NCBI GenBank assembly: GCA_031363915.1
Contig: JANLVI010000009.1
Coordinates: 1 to 64,000, forward strand
Reading direction: 5' to 3'
DNA length: 64,000 nt
From: JANLVI01 sp031363915
Lineage (GTDB): Bacteria; Vulcanimicrobiota; Vulcanimicrobiia; Vulcanimicrobiales; Vulcanimicrobiaceae
Under the pieces are notes generated by a model, which searched no databases, had not been told where the DNA came from, and saw only the letters and a program-made list of their open reading frames with translations. Shown one piece after another: positions 34,112-42,957 of the stretch. A program made the position numbers and the translations under genes. The stretch's first letter is position 1. Every line of letters begins with the position of its first letter.

Positions 34112-34962
34112 CACGCCTTTCCGTACGGAAAATGTACAAGCTCTTCATCAACGGCGCGTTCGTGCGCAGCGAATCCGCGCGTAGCGAACCCAAAGGCGGC
34201 GCGAACGTCGCGCGCGCCTCGCGTAAGGACGCGCGCGAAGCCGTCGTCGCGGCGCGCAGTGCGACGACGAAGTGGTCGGATGCAACCCCGGCGCTGCGCG
34301 GTCTTGTGCTCTACCGGCTGGCCGAGATGATGGAAGGGCGGCGCGCCGAACTCGCGGCCGAACTCGTGCAGGGCGGAACGGTCGACGCCAAAGATGCCGA
34401 GCGTGAAGTCACCGCCGCAATCGATCGCGTGTTATGGTACGCGGGTTGGTGCGATAAGTACCTCGCACTCGCATCCACGCGCAACCCGGTCGGCGGGCCG
34501 CATTTCAGTTTCTCGACGCCCGAACCGACCGGCATCGTCGCGCTGTTGGCCCCCGACGAGCCGGCACTTTTAGGGCTGGTCTCGCTCGCACTGCCGGCAC
34601 TCGTGAGCGGAAACGCGGTCGTCGTCGTCGCATCCGAAATCGACCCGTGCACGCCCGTAGTTTTTGCGGAGTGCGTTGCGACGAGCGATCTGCCGCCGGG
34701 TGCGTTCAATCTGCTCACCGGTTCGCGTGCGGAACTCGCACCGCATCTCGCAGGACATATGGACGTCAATGCTTTTGCCGCAACCGATCTCGATATCGTG
34801 CTCGAAACGGCACTCGGAATGGCGGCGGCGGAGAACGTGAAACGGACGTTCTTCGAGCGCGTCGGGAAACGCAAAGTGTGGTTTAGCGAACGGTTCGAGG
34901 ATCTCGACCGCATTCTCGCATTTACCGAACTCAAAACGATTTGGCATCCCGCCAAAATCTAG
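34108..34962 (+). CDS. Aldehyde dehydrogenase-like protein lacking the catalytic half
   Basis: 284 residues that align with the N-terminal, cofactor-binding part of aldehyde dehydrogenases (YKLFINGAFVRSESAR, LYRLAEMMEGRRAELA, VLWYAGWCDKY, PTGIVALLAPDEPALLGL, GNAVVVVAS, DLPPGAFNLLTG). They then stop after a short tail without the catalytic ELGGK and cysteine motifs. Reading is clean, so this is a stable short form rather than a broken gene. It may be a structural partner of a full enzyme or have another role. ATG overlaps the EAL gene stop; a class II aldolase follows directly. Confidence 0.75.
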   Translation: MTRLSVRKMYKLFINGAFVRSESARSEPKGGANVARASRKDAREAVVAARSATTKWSDATPALRGLVLYRLAEMMEGRRAELAAELVQGGTVDAKDAEREVTAAIDRVLWYAGWCDKYLALASTRNPVGGPHFSFSTPEPTGIVALLAPDEPALLGLVSLALPALVSGNAVVVVASEIDPCTPVVFAECVATSDLPPGAFNLLTGSRAELAPHLAGHMDVNAFAATDLDIVLETALGMAAAENVKRTFFERVGKRKVWFSERFEDLDRILAFTELKTIWHPAKI

Positions 34963-34963
34963 C

Positions 34964-35539
34964 GTGAAACGCAAGGCCGCAAGCAAAGCGATCGTCGCAT
35001 GCGCGCAGGAGCTCTGGGACCTGCGCCTAGTTACCGGCTCGAGCGGCAATATTTCGGCAAAACTCGACGACGGTTCGCTTCTGATCACACCGACCGGCCG
35101 CGCATTTCGCAAGCTTCGCGCAGACGAACTCGTCCGCATCGATTCACGAACCGGCGCTGCGCTCGATGCGGACAAACGACCGTCTTCGGAATATCCGCTG
35201 CACGTCGCGGCGTACGATGCGCGGCCCGATATCACCCTCGTCGTCCACACGCATCCGACGTATTGCGTCGTCTGGTCGGGCAGCGGCCGACTCTATCCGC
35301 GCGAGACCGTCGCATCGATGGAGTCGCTGGCCGCGATGGTATGGGTGGACTTCTTTCCTGCGGGTAGCGCGCAACTCGCTGAGGCAACGAGTGCGGCGCT
35401 CGCGGGCGGTGCGCCGCTGGCCCTCCTCGGAAATCACGGTCTCATTGCGGTCGGGACGGACTTCGATGTGGCGCTCGTTCAAACGGATCTGGCGGAGGAG
35501 TGCGCGCGCGTCGCCTACCTCGCGCGCTCGATGGGATAA
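34964..35539 (+). CDS. Class II aldolase/adducin family protein
   Basis: 191 residues with the zinc site of the family: GSSGNISAKLDDG, TPTGRAFRKLR, SSEYPLHVAAY, VVHTHPTYCVVW and GNHGLIAVG. Relatives are L-fuculose-phosphate, rhamnulose-phosphate and 5-deoxyribulose-type aldolases or methylthioribulose dehydratase; which one cannot be told. GTG at 34964 follows the previous gene by one base. With the aldehyde dehydrogenase-like gene it may handle an aldehyde from sugar cleavage, which is inference. Confidence 0.82.
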   Translation: MKRKAASKAIVACAQELWDLRLVTGSSGNISAKLDDGSLLITPTGRAFRKLRADELVRIDSRTGAALDADKRPSSEYPLHVAAYDARPDITLVVHTHPTYCVVWSGSGRLYPRETVASMESLAAMVWVDFFPAGSAQLAEATSAALAGGAPLALLGNHGLIAVGTDFDVALVQTDLAEECARVAYLARSMG

Positions 35540-35579
35540 CGGTACCCAAGCGCGGAATAGTCGGCGGGACCCTCACCGT

Positions 35580-35666
35580 GGAGAGGTGGCAGAGTGGTCG
35601 AATGCACTCGCTTGGAAAGCGAGCAGACTGTAAAAGGTCTCGGGAGTTCGAATCTCCCCCTCTCCG
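35580..35666 (+). tRNA. tRNA-Ser (GGA)
   Basis: Acceptor GGAGAGG (35580-35586) pairs with CCTCTCC (35659-35665), discriminator G at 35666, anticodon stem-loop CTCGCTTGGAAAGCGAG, a long variable arm and T loop GTTCGAAT. The anticodon GGA and long extra arm mark serine. CCA is not encoded. A strong terminator follows. Confidence 0.95.
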
Positions 35667-35670
35667 AATC

Positions 35671-35699
35671 GCCCGGCTGCGCCGGGCTTTTCTTTTTTT
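35671..35699 (+). terminator. Intrinsic terminator of tRNA-Ser
   Basis: GCCCGGC (35671-35677) and GCCGGGC (35681-35687) form a 7-bp GC stem around a 3-base loop, followed by TTTTCTTTTTTT (35688-35699). This is the clearest intrinsic terminator in the window, 4 bases after tRNA-Ser. Confidence 0.93.
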
Positions 35700-35718
35700 C
35701 GGACCGAACGCAGCCTCG

Positions 35719-36044
35719 ATGTCAATCAAGCGCATCCGCGAAGCCGCCGCAAACGATCTGCCCGAAATCGCGCGCATTTGGAATGAAGGCATCGTCGACC
35801 GCATCGCAACCCTCGACGAAAATGGCAAAGACGCCGACGACTGCGCCGCGTGGTTCGCCGAGCGACGTGCGCGCGGTCGAGGTGTCGGCACGGCACTTCT
35901 GCGGGCGCTCGAACGACACGCCGTGCGAAACGCATTTCACAAGATCGTCGTCTTCGCGCTCGCTCACAACACCGCGGGCGCCGCGCGACCAAGGCCGCCT
36001 CGACGGCAGCCCCACCGACGTTCTCGCCATGGAGAAACTTTTGA
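35719..36044 (+). pseudogene. GNAT acetyltransferase remnant with internal deletions
   Basis: The N-terminus KRIREAAANDLPEIARIWNE is that of phosphinothricin-type GNAT enzymes. The frame then jumps from AAWFAERR straight to ARGRGVGTALLRALERHA, the acetyl-CoA loop, lacking about 45 residues that normally lie between. After FALAHNTAGA the family C-terminus reappears in another frame (DQGRLDGSPTDVLAMEKLL), also with residues missing. Two deletions, one out of frame, make it non-functional. The C-terminal frame runs into the arsenate-reductase gene. Confidence 0.7.
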
Positions 36045-36427
36045 AACCGTTCGTGCTCTTCGTTTGCCGACACAACACCGGCCGTTCGCAAATGGCCGAA
36101 GCGTACTTGCGACATTTCGCCGGCGACGCAGTCGAGGTCGCGTCGGCGGGAACCATCGCCGCGGACGTTCCCGATCCCGGTGTCGTCGCCGCGATGGCTG
36201 AAGACGGCATCGACATCAGCGGCGCGCGTCCGAAACTTATCGACCCGGCCGTCGCGGCGCATGCAGATCGCATCATTACGATGGGCTGCGATGTCGAGGG
36301 CGTTCCGAACATCGATGCGGACTGGGATGTAGACGATCCCAAAGGTGCGCCGCCCGAAACATTGCGAGCGATTCGCGATCAGGTTAAATCCAAAGCGCGC
36401 GAGCTCGCCGAGTCGCTTCGCGTCTAG
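36041..36427 (+). CDS. Low-molecular-weight phosphatase/arsenate reductase family protein
   Basis: 128 residues with the P-loop CRHNTGRSQMAEAYL (CX5R), ASAGTIAADVPDPG and the acid loop DWDVDDPKGAP, close to thioredoxin-linked arsenate reductases (ArsC-type). A tyrosine-phosphatase role is the alternative. TTG 36041 has GGAG 6 bases upstream; ATG 36029 belongs to the conserved C-terminus of the decayed GNAT gene (MEKLL), which argues against it as the native start. No arsR or transporter is adjacent. Confidence 0.82.
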   Translation: MKPFVLFVCRHNTGRSQMAEAYLRHFAGDAVEVASAGTIAADVPDPGVVAAMAEDGIDISGARPKLIDPAVAAHADRIITMGCDVEGVPNIDADWDVDDPKGAPPETLRAIRDQVKSKARELAESLRV

Positions 36428-36435
36428 CGTTCTCG

Positions 36436-37596
36436 TTACGGTGTAGTTCCCAGCAGCGGCTTCACCAGCGCATACGGCAGCGCGTAAAACGTCAGGCCGT
36501 TCGCGCCCGTCGTTGTTACCGCGCTGAAGAGCGCATCGTCGATCGCCGACTCGACGGCATCGGCCGTCGCCGCATAGAGCGCATCGATCCGGCCTTCGTC
36601 TTCTTCAAGCGGCTTCTGCGCGAGGTTCCCCTCGCGCGGATAGACATGGGTCGTACTGAATGCCAAGAAGAGATCGCCGCTGGAAACATGCGAGGTGGCA
36701 CCGGACCGCGCGAGTCCGAGGGTCGCACGCTTGGCGATGTCGCGCAAGCGAAGTCCATCGAGCGGCGCGTCGGTCGCGATCACGATAATGATACTGCCGT
36801 CGCTTGCGCGACCGCGCGTCGGTACGACGTACGCGGCGCGTTTGGGCAACGTCGGTTGCAGACGATCGCCGAGCGCACGACCGACATGGACGCCGCCGAT
36901 TGTCAGCTCCGAACGCGATCCGGTGTTCGCATTGACGAGTGCACCGACCGTATAGCCGCCGAGTGTGGCGGGAAGCACCCGTGAGGACGAGCCGATTCCG
37001 GCTTTGAAACCGAACGCGCGCATCCCGGTTCCGGCTCCGACGGCGCCGCGCGGGAAATCGCCCGCATGGGCGCCGTCGAGCAACGCCACGACGTCGTCCG
37101 GGCTGACGTGCCGGCCTTGGATATCGTTCAATCCTTGATCGTCGCATTCGGCGACCGCGGGCAACGGCACATCGTCCGTCACGCCGATCGCGGGCCAGCG
37201 CTTGATCATCCACGAGACGACACCGTCGTCGACCCGCCCGACGTCAAGGGTATCGGTCAACACGACGGGAGTTTCGAGAAAGCCCGCTTGATCGATCCAA
37301 TGCGAACCGGTGAATTCTCCGTTCCCGTTGAGATCGAATGTCGCCGCCGCTGGACGCTTATTCCAGACGTCGCCATTCGGGATGATCGCGGTCGCGCCCG
37401 TGCGCACCGGACCGACACCGGGGACGAGCGCGCCATCGCCGGATCGTTTGGTCACGTGGTTGACCAACACTCCGGGGACGTCGGTAATTCCGTCTAGCGG
37501 CCCGACCGCGAAGGCGCCGACCGGAATTGGCGAGCGCGCGTCGAGTGGTGTGACGCACACCAGCGCGGCGACGAGGACGATTGCGATACGCTTCAT
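36436..37596 (-). CDS. P1 family peptidase (DmpA/beta-aminopeptidyl type), secreted
   Basis: 386 residues from ATG 37596, which gives a signal peptide (RIAIVLVAALVCVTPLDA). Family P1 marks: GPLDGITDVPGVLVNHVTK, RTGATAIIPNG, GAGTGMRAFGFKAGIG, GGYTVGALVNANTGSRSEL, where the self-cleaving nucleophile serine lies, and TTGANGLTFYALP. Members are N-terminal nucleophile hydrolases that release D-amino acids or beta-amino acids from peptides. It is 84 bases after the oxidoreductase gene on the same strand, perhaps in one operon by chance. Confidence 0.88.
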   Translation of the reverse strand: MKRIAIVLVAALVCVTPLDARSPIPVGAFAVGPLDGITDVPGVLVNHVTKRSGDGALVPGVGPVRTGATAIIPNGDVWNKRPAAATFDLNGNGEFTGSHWIDQAGFLETPVVLTDTLDVGRVDDGVVSWMIKRWPAIGVTDDVPLPAVAECDDQGLNDIQGRHVSPDDVVALLDGAHAGDFPRGAVGAGTGMRAFGFKAGIGSSSRVLPATLGGYTVGALVNANTGSRSELTIGGVHVGRALGDRLQPTLPKRAAYVVPTRGRASDGSIIIVIATDAPLDGLRLRDIAKRATLGLARSGATSHVSSGDLFLAFSTTHVYPREGNLAQKPLEEDEGRIDALYAATADAVESAIDDALFSAVTTTGANGLTFYALPYALVKPLLGTTP

Positions 37597-37680
37597 TCCA
37601 GCGCCTGTTCGCTCCGCAAAAGCACGAAGCCCGCGCCGGAACGTCACCATCATGTAAGGCCAAGTAAGCGTGCGCAAACG

Positions 37681-39471
37681 CTACCGTCGCGGCTGCTCGG
37701 CGCGTCGCGTCTCGTAGATCGCTTGTAGTGAGGCAAGCGCGCCGCGCGTCATCGTCGTGCCCGCAAGCGTACCGTCGGCGATCGATTCCTCCGTAATTCG
37801 CGGTGGAAGGATGTCGTCGTCTTCACGCCAGCCTAAACGTACGTTGATCGCGCGCTTCTTCTGCCAGATGAGGGCTGCGGTCGCTTCGAGCGCGCCTCCG
37901 TCAAGGACGTTGCCCGTCACCGCCGTCCAAAGCGCCGCTGCTTCGCTATAGAAATCGTCGAAACAATCGCGCACGAACTTGCACAGCACGAGCGAATCCC
38001 AAACGATCGCGTAATTTTCGGCGGCAATCGCCGCATCGGCGCGAGCGGAATCACTCGTATCGGCTCCCGGATGCCGCAAATCGAAGTCGTACGTTGCCGC
38101 GCGATTGTGGCACGCACCGCGCGTACAGGTTGCAAGTCCCAGTGCATACGTTGGAAGCGCACGCGGCTCGTAACCGGGAAGTTCGAGGCCTTTGGCATGC
38201 ATGGCGAACGACTCCGATCCTTCACCGACGATCCTCGCAGCAGCGCGTACGCCAAGCGCCAGTGTCGACCCGAAGCCCGTACCGTTCACGATCGCTTCGA
38301 TGGCTGGGACGAGAACGTCCGCGTTGCCGAAACGAAGCGGCGTCCCAAAGACGCTTTCGTCGACCAATCCGCGTACGACGCACTCCATGCCGAAGGCGAT
38401 CGACCCGCCGGTCGAAATCGTATCGAGCCCTTCGCGATCGCACAGCGCGATTGCATCGAGTACCGCATCGAGCGAATCGACGCCGCAATTCGGACCGAAG
38501 GCCCACACCGACTCGTATTCGCTTGCGCCGGCATTGCGGCGGTCACGATCTTTGCGCACGTACATGTGCTCGCACTGCACGGGGCAACCGGCGCATCCCG
38601 CGCGCAACTCGAGATAGTCACCCCGATGCTCGCGCGCGCGCTCGGGCGTCACGCGCTCGACACCGGCGAAGGTCGCGCCCGTAAAATTGCGCGTCGGCAG
38701 TTGACCCATACGCTCGAGAACGCGCATGTTCGCGCCCGTCCCAAGGATCCGATATTTCGCCGTCGCCGGTCCGACGGCGCGCTCGCGAAGCACGTCGGCA
38801 AGTCGCGCCGTCGCCTGCCGATCGGCAAGGGCGACGTCGCCGCGACCGCGCAGCGCGATCGCCTTGAGCTTTTTCGAACCGAACACCGCTCCCGTACCGC
38901 CGCGACCGGCTTGACGGCCGTCGTTCTCAACGGCAGCATAGCGAACGCCGCGTTCGCCCGCTCGTCCGATCGCGCAGACGCGCGCCGTGCGGTCGACAAG
39001 TCGGTCGCGGACGAGTTTGGTGACCTCGCGCGCGGAGATTCCGAGCAAATCGCCCGCCGGTTCGAAACGCACGCGGTCGCCTTCAACCACGAGCAGCGTC
39101 CAATCGTCGGCTTTGCCGGTCACGACCAGCGCGGCGAGTCCACAGCGTCGGAGCACGGCCGACCAGTGCGATGAGGACAGACCTTCATTCAAAAGCCCCG
39201 TCAGGGGGGAGATCGTCGCGAGAGCATGCTTGTTTGCCGCGGGGACGGGTGTCGAGGCAAACGGCCCCGCTGCGAAGACCAGCGGATTTTCAGGGCCGAG
39301 CGGATCGATTCGGTACAGGTCGTTTTCGATGAGGTAATCGAGGATGAGCTCGACGGCAAGACCTACGCCGCCGAGCACGCGCGCGAACGTCGCGTCGTCG
39401 AGGTCGAATCGTCGCGATGTTTTCGTCGTCAGATCGACCGCAAGCACCGTGCGCGGCCCAACGTAGCTCAA
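37681..39471 (-). CDS. Aldehyde:ferredoxin oxidoreductase (tungsten/molybdenum)
   Basis: 596-residue member of the AOR family, oxidising aldehydes to acids with a bis-pterin W or Mo cofactor and a 4Fe-4S cluster. Visible: AAGPFASTPVPAANKHA, GRAGERGVRYAAVENDGRQ, RGGTGAVFGSKKLKAIA, the cluster motif CAGCPVQC plus a downstream Cys in LVLCKF, and CTRGACHNRA. TTG 39471 overlaps the moaD stop (TTGA) and gives the normal N-terminus RTVLAVDLTTKTSRRF. moaD and two moeA genes immediately upstream supply its cofactor. No ferredoxin or partner subunit is adjacent. Confidence 0.9.
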   Translation of the reverse strand: MSYVGPRTVLAVDLTTKTSRRFDLDDATFARVLGGVGLAVELILDYLIENDLYRIDPLGPENPLVFAAGPFASTPVPAANKHALATISPLTGLLNEGLSSSHWSAVLRRCGLAALVVTGKADDWTLLVVEGDRVRFEPAGDLLGISAREVTKLVRDRLVDRTARVCAIGRAGERGVRYAAVENDGRQAGRGGTGAVFGSKKLKAIALRGRGDVALADRQATARLADVLRERAVGPATAKYRILGTGANMRVLERMGQLPTRNFTGATFAGVERVTPERAREHRGDYLELRAGCAGCPVQCEHMYVRKDRDRRNAGASEYESVWAFGPNCGVDSLDAVLDAIALCDREGLDTISTGGSIAFGMECVVRGLVDESVFGTPLRFGNADVLVPAIEAIVNGTGFGSTLALGVRAAARIVGEGSESFAMHAKGLELPGYEPRALPTYALGLATCTRGACHNRAATYDFDLRHPGADTSDSARADAAIAAENYAIVWDSLVLCKFVRDCFDDFYSEAAALWTAVTGNVLDGGALEATAALIWQKKRAINVRLGWREDDDILPPRITEESIADGTLAGTTMTRGALASLQAIYETRRAEQPRR

Positions 39472-39731
39472 CCGCCGCTCGCGAGAAAGAGCACGCACGG
39501 TTTATCGCGTGCACCGAACGTCTCACCCGGGCCGAGCGCGCGGCGTCCATCGAGCAGCAACAAATTGGGTTCGATGAAACGTTCGCCGTCGATCACCGTT
39601 CCGCGCAGCACCGGAAAGGCACCCGCGAGCGCGCGCAAAAATGCCGCAAGATCGGTCGGTTCGTCGACGGCGAGGTCGACCGTTGCGTGCCCCACGAGTG
39701 CGCGCGCGAGCCCGAAAAGTTCGACGTTCAC
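39468..39731 (-). CDS. MoaD/ThiS-type sulfur carrier protein
   Basis: 87-residue ubiquitin-fold protein (MNVELFGLARALVG, GERFIEPNLLLLDGRRALG, GETFGARDKPCVLFLASGG) ending in the Gly-Gly that becomes thiocarboxylated for molybdopterin synthesis. GTG overlaps the moeA stop (GTGA) and its own stop overlaps the oxidoreductase start. In AOR gene clusters such a dedicated MoaD is common, so it probably serves tungsto- or molybdopterin formation here. MoaE is not in the window. Confidence 0.88.
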   Translation of the reverse strand: MNVELFGLARALVGHATVDLAVDEPTDLAAFLRALAGAFPVLRGTVIDGERFIEPNLLLLDGRRALGPGETFGARDKPCVLFLASGG

Positions 39732-41665
39732 GGTGTGGGCACGCGCGGCGCGACGATGCGCACGCGCCCGGCATGCTTGGTGTCATAGCCGCCGAGGCGT
39801 TCGATCTGGGCGCGCAACTGCGGTGCCGCGATCGTTTCGATCAAGCGCGCGATGCGCGGATCGTTCAGATCCCGCTCGCGCACGGCAAGATCGTACGGTT
39901 CGAACGCGAGCGACACAAAATCGCAGCCGAGTGCGAGCGCTGCAGCCCGGATACCGAGGCCGCAATCGGCCGATCCGTCGGCAACGAGCGCGGCGACGGC
40001 GAGGTGCGAAAACTCGATGCGCTCGTACCCGAGGATGGCAGCGATCGCGATCCCCGCCCGCGCGAGTAAATCATCGAGCAAGAGTCGCGTCCCGGCGTCA
40101 CGCTGACGGTTGACGTAACGCGCGCGGCGTTCGACGACGTCCGCAAAGGAGGCAAGGCCAAGCGGATTGCCAGGCGCGACGATCAAGCCCTGTTCGCGTT
40201 CGGCAAAACGCACGAGCGCGACGGGTTCGTGCGGCCCGTAGCGCGCGATCGCGCGCTCGTTGTACGTCCCGCTCGCCGCATCGAGGACGTGCGTCCCCGC
40301 AAGGTGGGCGGCGCCCGATGCGAGCGCCACGAGCCCCGCGATGCTGCCGACGTTCGCCGAGACGAGTTCGATGTCGCGTGCGGCGAGTTCGCCCGCTAGC
40401 AGATCGATCGCCACGTCGTGACTTCCCACTGCAAGCAGCGTCCGTTCGATTGCGGCGAGCGGCCGCAACGCACGTATTTGCACGCGCGTTCCCTCGGCGA
40501 TGCCCTCGGTCAAACGCGGGACCGCGAGCATTGCATTCGCTCGCGCAAGCGAGGTAATGACCCCCGCACCGCGCCGCAGCGGCGTTACGACGAGTTCGCC
40601 GTTAACACGGGCTGCAACCGCACGCACGTATTCGTCCTCACCGAGCGGCGAGAAGACTTTCCGCGTCAAGCGTGCGTCGAGTTCGAGCGTGTCGGGTGCA
40701 TCGCGTCCGCCCAGCCGTTCCACGAGCGGTCGCAAGAACAGGTCGGCACAGATCGCCGCACTCACGGCATAGCCGGGGATACCGAGTAGCGGGATCGCGC
40801 GCTCGCCGGCAGCGACGCCAAGCACGACCGGGTGGCCCGGGCGAATCGCTACGCCATGCACGACGACGCGTCCGAGCGACTGAAAAACGCGCGCGGTGTA
40901 GTCATCACTGCCGGCACTGCTGCCCGCGTTCACGACAACCACATCGCAGGTCGCGAGCGCTTCGCGAACCACCGCCGTCAGTTCGTCGACGTCATCCGGC
41001 ACGCGCGCGAACGCGACCGGTTCGCCTCCGTATTGCCGCACGCAAGCGGCTAGGAGAACGCCGTTGGAATCGACGATCGCACCGCGCACCGGATGCTCGG
41101 TACTCGGATCGATCAGCTCGTCGCCGGTGGTAACGATCGCGACGCGCGGGCGTGCGCGAACCTCGACGCGCGTGCGTCCAGCGCTTGCTAGCGCGGCAAG
41201 ATCCGCCGGAGCCAAGCGACGGCCGCGCGCGACGACCGCTTCGCTTGCGATGATATCCTCGCCGATCGGGCGGACGTGTTCGAACGGTGCGACGCTCGCG
41301 CGAATCGCGACGCGGTCGCCGCGATCGTCGACATGCTCCACCATGATAACCGCATCCATGCCGGCCGGAAGCGGATCGCCCGTATCGACCCAGACGGCGT
41401 CCGTGCCCACGGCCAGTTCGCGCGGCGCCGTTTCGCGCGCTCCGAGCGTTTGCGCCGAAGCGACGGCGATACCGTCCATCGCGCATGCATGGTAATGCGG
41501 TGAGGAAAGACGCGCGAAGTGCGCGCACGCCGTCACCCGGTCGAGAGCATCGTCGAGGGCGAGTTCTTCGCGTCGATCGTTGTGCGCGCCGATCGTTACG
41601 CGATCGAATGCAGCACGCGCATCCTCGAGCGGAATATCGTGCAGGAAGACCGCGCGTTCAGTCAA
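39728..41665 (-). CDS. MoeA-type molybdotransferase fused to a PBP-like domain
   Basis: 645 residues. The first 400 are a MoeA protein that inserts metal into adenylylated pterin: SSPHYHACAMDGIAVAS, VDTGDPLPAGMDAVIMVE, IVTTGDELIDP, NAGSSAGSDDYTARVF and LLGIPGYAVSAA. The C-terminal 220 residues are a periplasmic-binding-like (PBP_like) domain (LLAVGSHDVAIDLLAGELA, GSADCGLGIRAAALALGCDF) as in known MoeA fusions that may sense oxyanion or cofactor. TTG 41665 overlaps the stop of the other moeA by 8 bases. Confidence 0.9.
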   Translation of the reverse strand: MTERAVFLHDIPLEDARAAFDRVTIGAHNDRREELALDDALDRVTACAHFARLSSPHYHACAMDGIAVASAQTLGARETAPRELAVGTDAVWVDTGDPLPAGMDAVIMVEHVDDRGDRVAIRASVAPFEHVRPIGEDIIASEAVVARGRRLAPADLAALASAGRTRVEVRARPRVAIVTTGDELIDPSTEHPVRGAIVDSNGVLLAACVRQYGGEPVAFARVPDDVDELTAVVREALATCDVVVVNAGSSAGSDDYTARVFQSLGRVVVHGVAIRPGHPVVLGVAAGERAIPLLGIPGYAVSAAICADLFLRPLVERLGGRDAPDTLELDARLTRKVFSPLGEDEYVRAVAARVNGELVVTPLRRGAGVITSLARANAMLAVPRLTEGIAEGTRVQIRALRPLAAIERTLLAVGSHDVAIDLLAGELAARDIELVSANVGSIAGLVALASGAAHLAGTHVLDAASGTYNERAIARYGPHEPVALVRFAEREQGLIVAPGNPLGLASFADVVERRARYVNRQRDAGTRLLLDDLLARAGIAIAAILGYERIEFSHLAVAALVADGSADCGLGIRAAALALGCDFVSLAFEPYDLAVRERDLNDPRIARLIETIAAPQLRAQIERLGGYDTKHAGRVRIVAPRVPTP

Positions 41666-42899
41666 GGGCGATCACGCTCACGTGTTCGCCGCTTGCAAGT
41701 CCGCTGCGGTCGATCGGAACGAAAAGCAACGCGTCCGCGCGCACCAGGGTGAAAATCAAATTCGATGCGCCGAAGATCGGCGCGGCGTGCAGCGCGCCGT
41801 CGAGCTCGTGCAGATGCACGGGGACGTAGTCTTCTCTTCCCGGACGCGACGCAACGCTCGTATCGAGGATCGCTTCACGCATGTCGCTTGCGGCGCGCAA
41901 CGACTCGCCGCCCAAATGGCGGACGAGCGGGGCGAGCATCCGCCACGCCACGACGAGCGCACTTGCGGGGTTACCGGGCAAGCCGATCACCGGTTTGCCG
42001 TCGCAGGCCGCAAGCACCGTCGGCTTTCCCGGTTTGATGGCGATGCCGTGCGCGAGGATGCCAGGCGAGCCGAGTCGTTCGACAACACCCGCCGTATAGT
42101 CGCGCGCGGAGACCGACGAACCTGCGGAAAGCACGAGTGCATCGGCACCGGCAAGCGCCGCGCGGGCGCGCGTTTCGAGTTCGCGTTCGTCATCGCGCAC
42201 GATTCCGCACGCGATCGGATCGCCTCCGGCACGTCGCACGATCGCGGAGATCGTGTGGCTATTGACGTCACGAACCTGCGCGAGTGCGGGTTGCGCCTCG
42301 ACCGGCACGACTTCATCACCGGTTGAGAGAATCGCGATGCGCGGTCGACGATAGACCGCAACGTGGGTCTCGCCAAGTGCGGCAAGCGCGCCAAGATCCG
42401 CTGCGCGCAGACGCCGCCCGCGTGCGACGGCTTCTGCGCCGGCCACGATATCCTCGCCGATTGCGAGAACATCTTCACCGCCCGCGACCGACGTCAAAAC
42501 TTCGATCTGGTTGCCGCGCGCGTTCGTTTCTTCGACCATGACGACGGCATCGGCGCCGCTTGGCAGCATCGCGCCCGTATGAATGCGCGCGGCCGTGCCC
42601 GGCGCGACGATCAGAGTCGGCACCGTGCCCATGAGCACTTCACCGATCACTTCGAGGTATGCGGGGGCGGATTCCGATGCGCCGTATGTGTCAGCCGCGC
42701 GTACGGCAAAGCCGTCCATCGTCGCGCGCGCGAATGCGGGCAAGGTCTGATCCGAGCGAACGCTCCGTGCAAGAACGCGCTCTAAGGCATCCGCGAGCGC
42801 CACCGTTTCAATGTTCGCAGGGACCGGGGCGGCAGCGCACATCGCCGCAAGTGCATCGCTCGGCGGGAGCACGGTGAAAAGCTTGTTCACGACAGGCAT
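41658..42899 (-). CDS. moeA: Molybdopterin molybdotransferase MoeA
   Basis: 413 residues from ATG 42899, which follows GGAGG. MoeA marks: TLPAFARATMDGFAVRA, IHTGAMLPSGADAVVMVEE, ILSTGDEVVPVE, LSAGSSVSARDYTAGVV and GLPGNPASALVV, with C-terminal domain IV present. It is the first gene of the run moeA, moeA-PBP, moaD, AOR. Two MoeA proteins in tandem suggest that one handles tungsten and one molybdenum, as in archaea, but sequence alone cannot assign them. It is divergent from pckA. Confidence 0.92.
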   Translation of the reverse strand: MPVVNKLFTVLPPSDALAAMCAAAPVPANIETVALADALERVLARSVRSDQTLPAFARATMDGFAVRAADTYGASESAPAYLEVIGEVLMGTVPTLIVAPGTAARIHTGAMLPSGADAVVMVEETNARGNQIEVLTSVAGGEDVLAIGEDIVAGAEAVARGRRLRAADLGALAALGETHVAVYRRPRIAILSTGDEVVPVEAQPALAQVRDVNSHTISAIVRRAGGDPIACGIVRDDERELETRARAALAGADALVLSAGSSVSARDYTAGVVERLGSPGILAHGIAIKPGKPTVLAACDGKPVIGLPGNPASALVVAWRMLAPLVRHLGGESLRAASDMREAILDTSVASRPGREDYVPVHLHELDGALHAAPIFGASNLIFTLVRADALLFVPIDRSGLASGEHVSVIALD

Positions 42900-42957
42900 G
42901 ACCTCCACCAAGGGCCAACTCCCATCCTCTTGCCCCAGTGAATCGAGGAGTCGGCCT

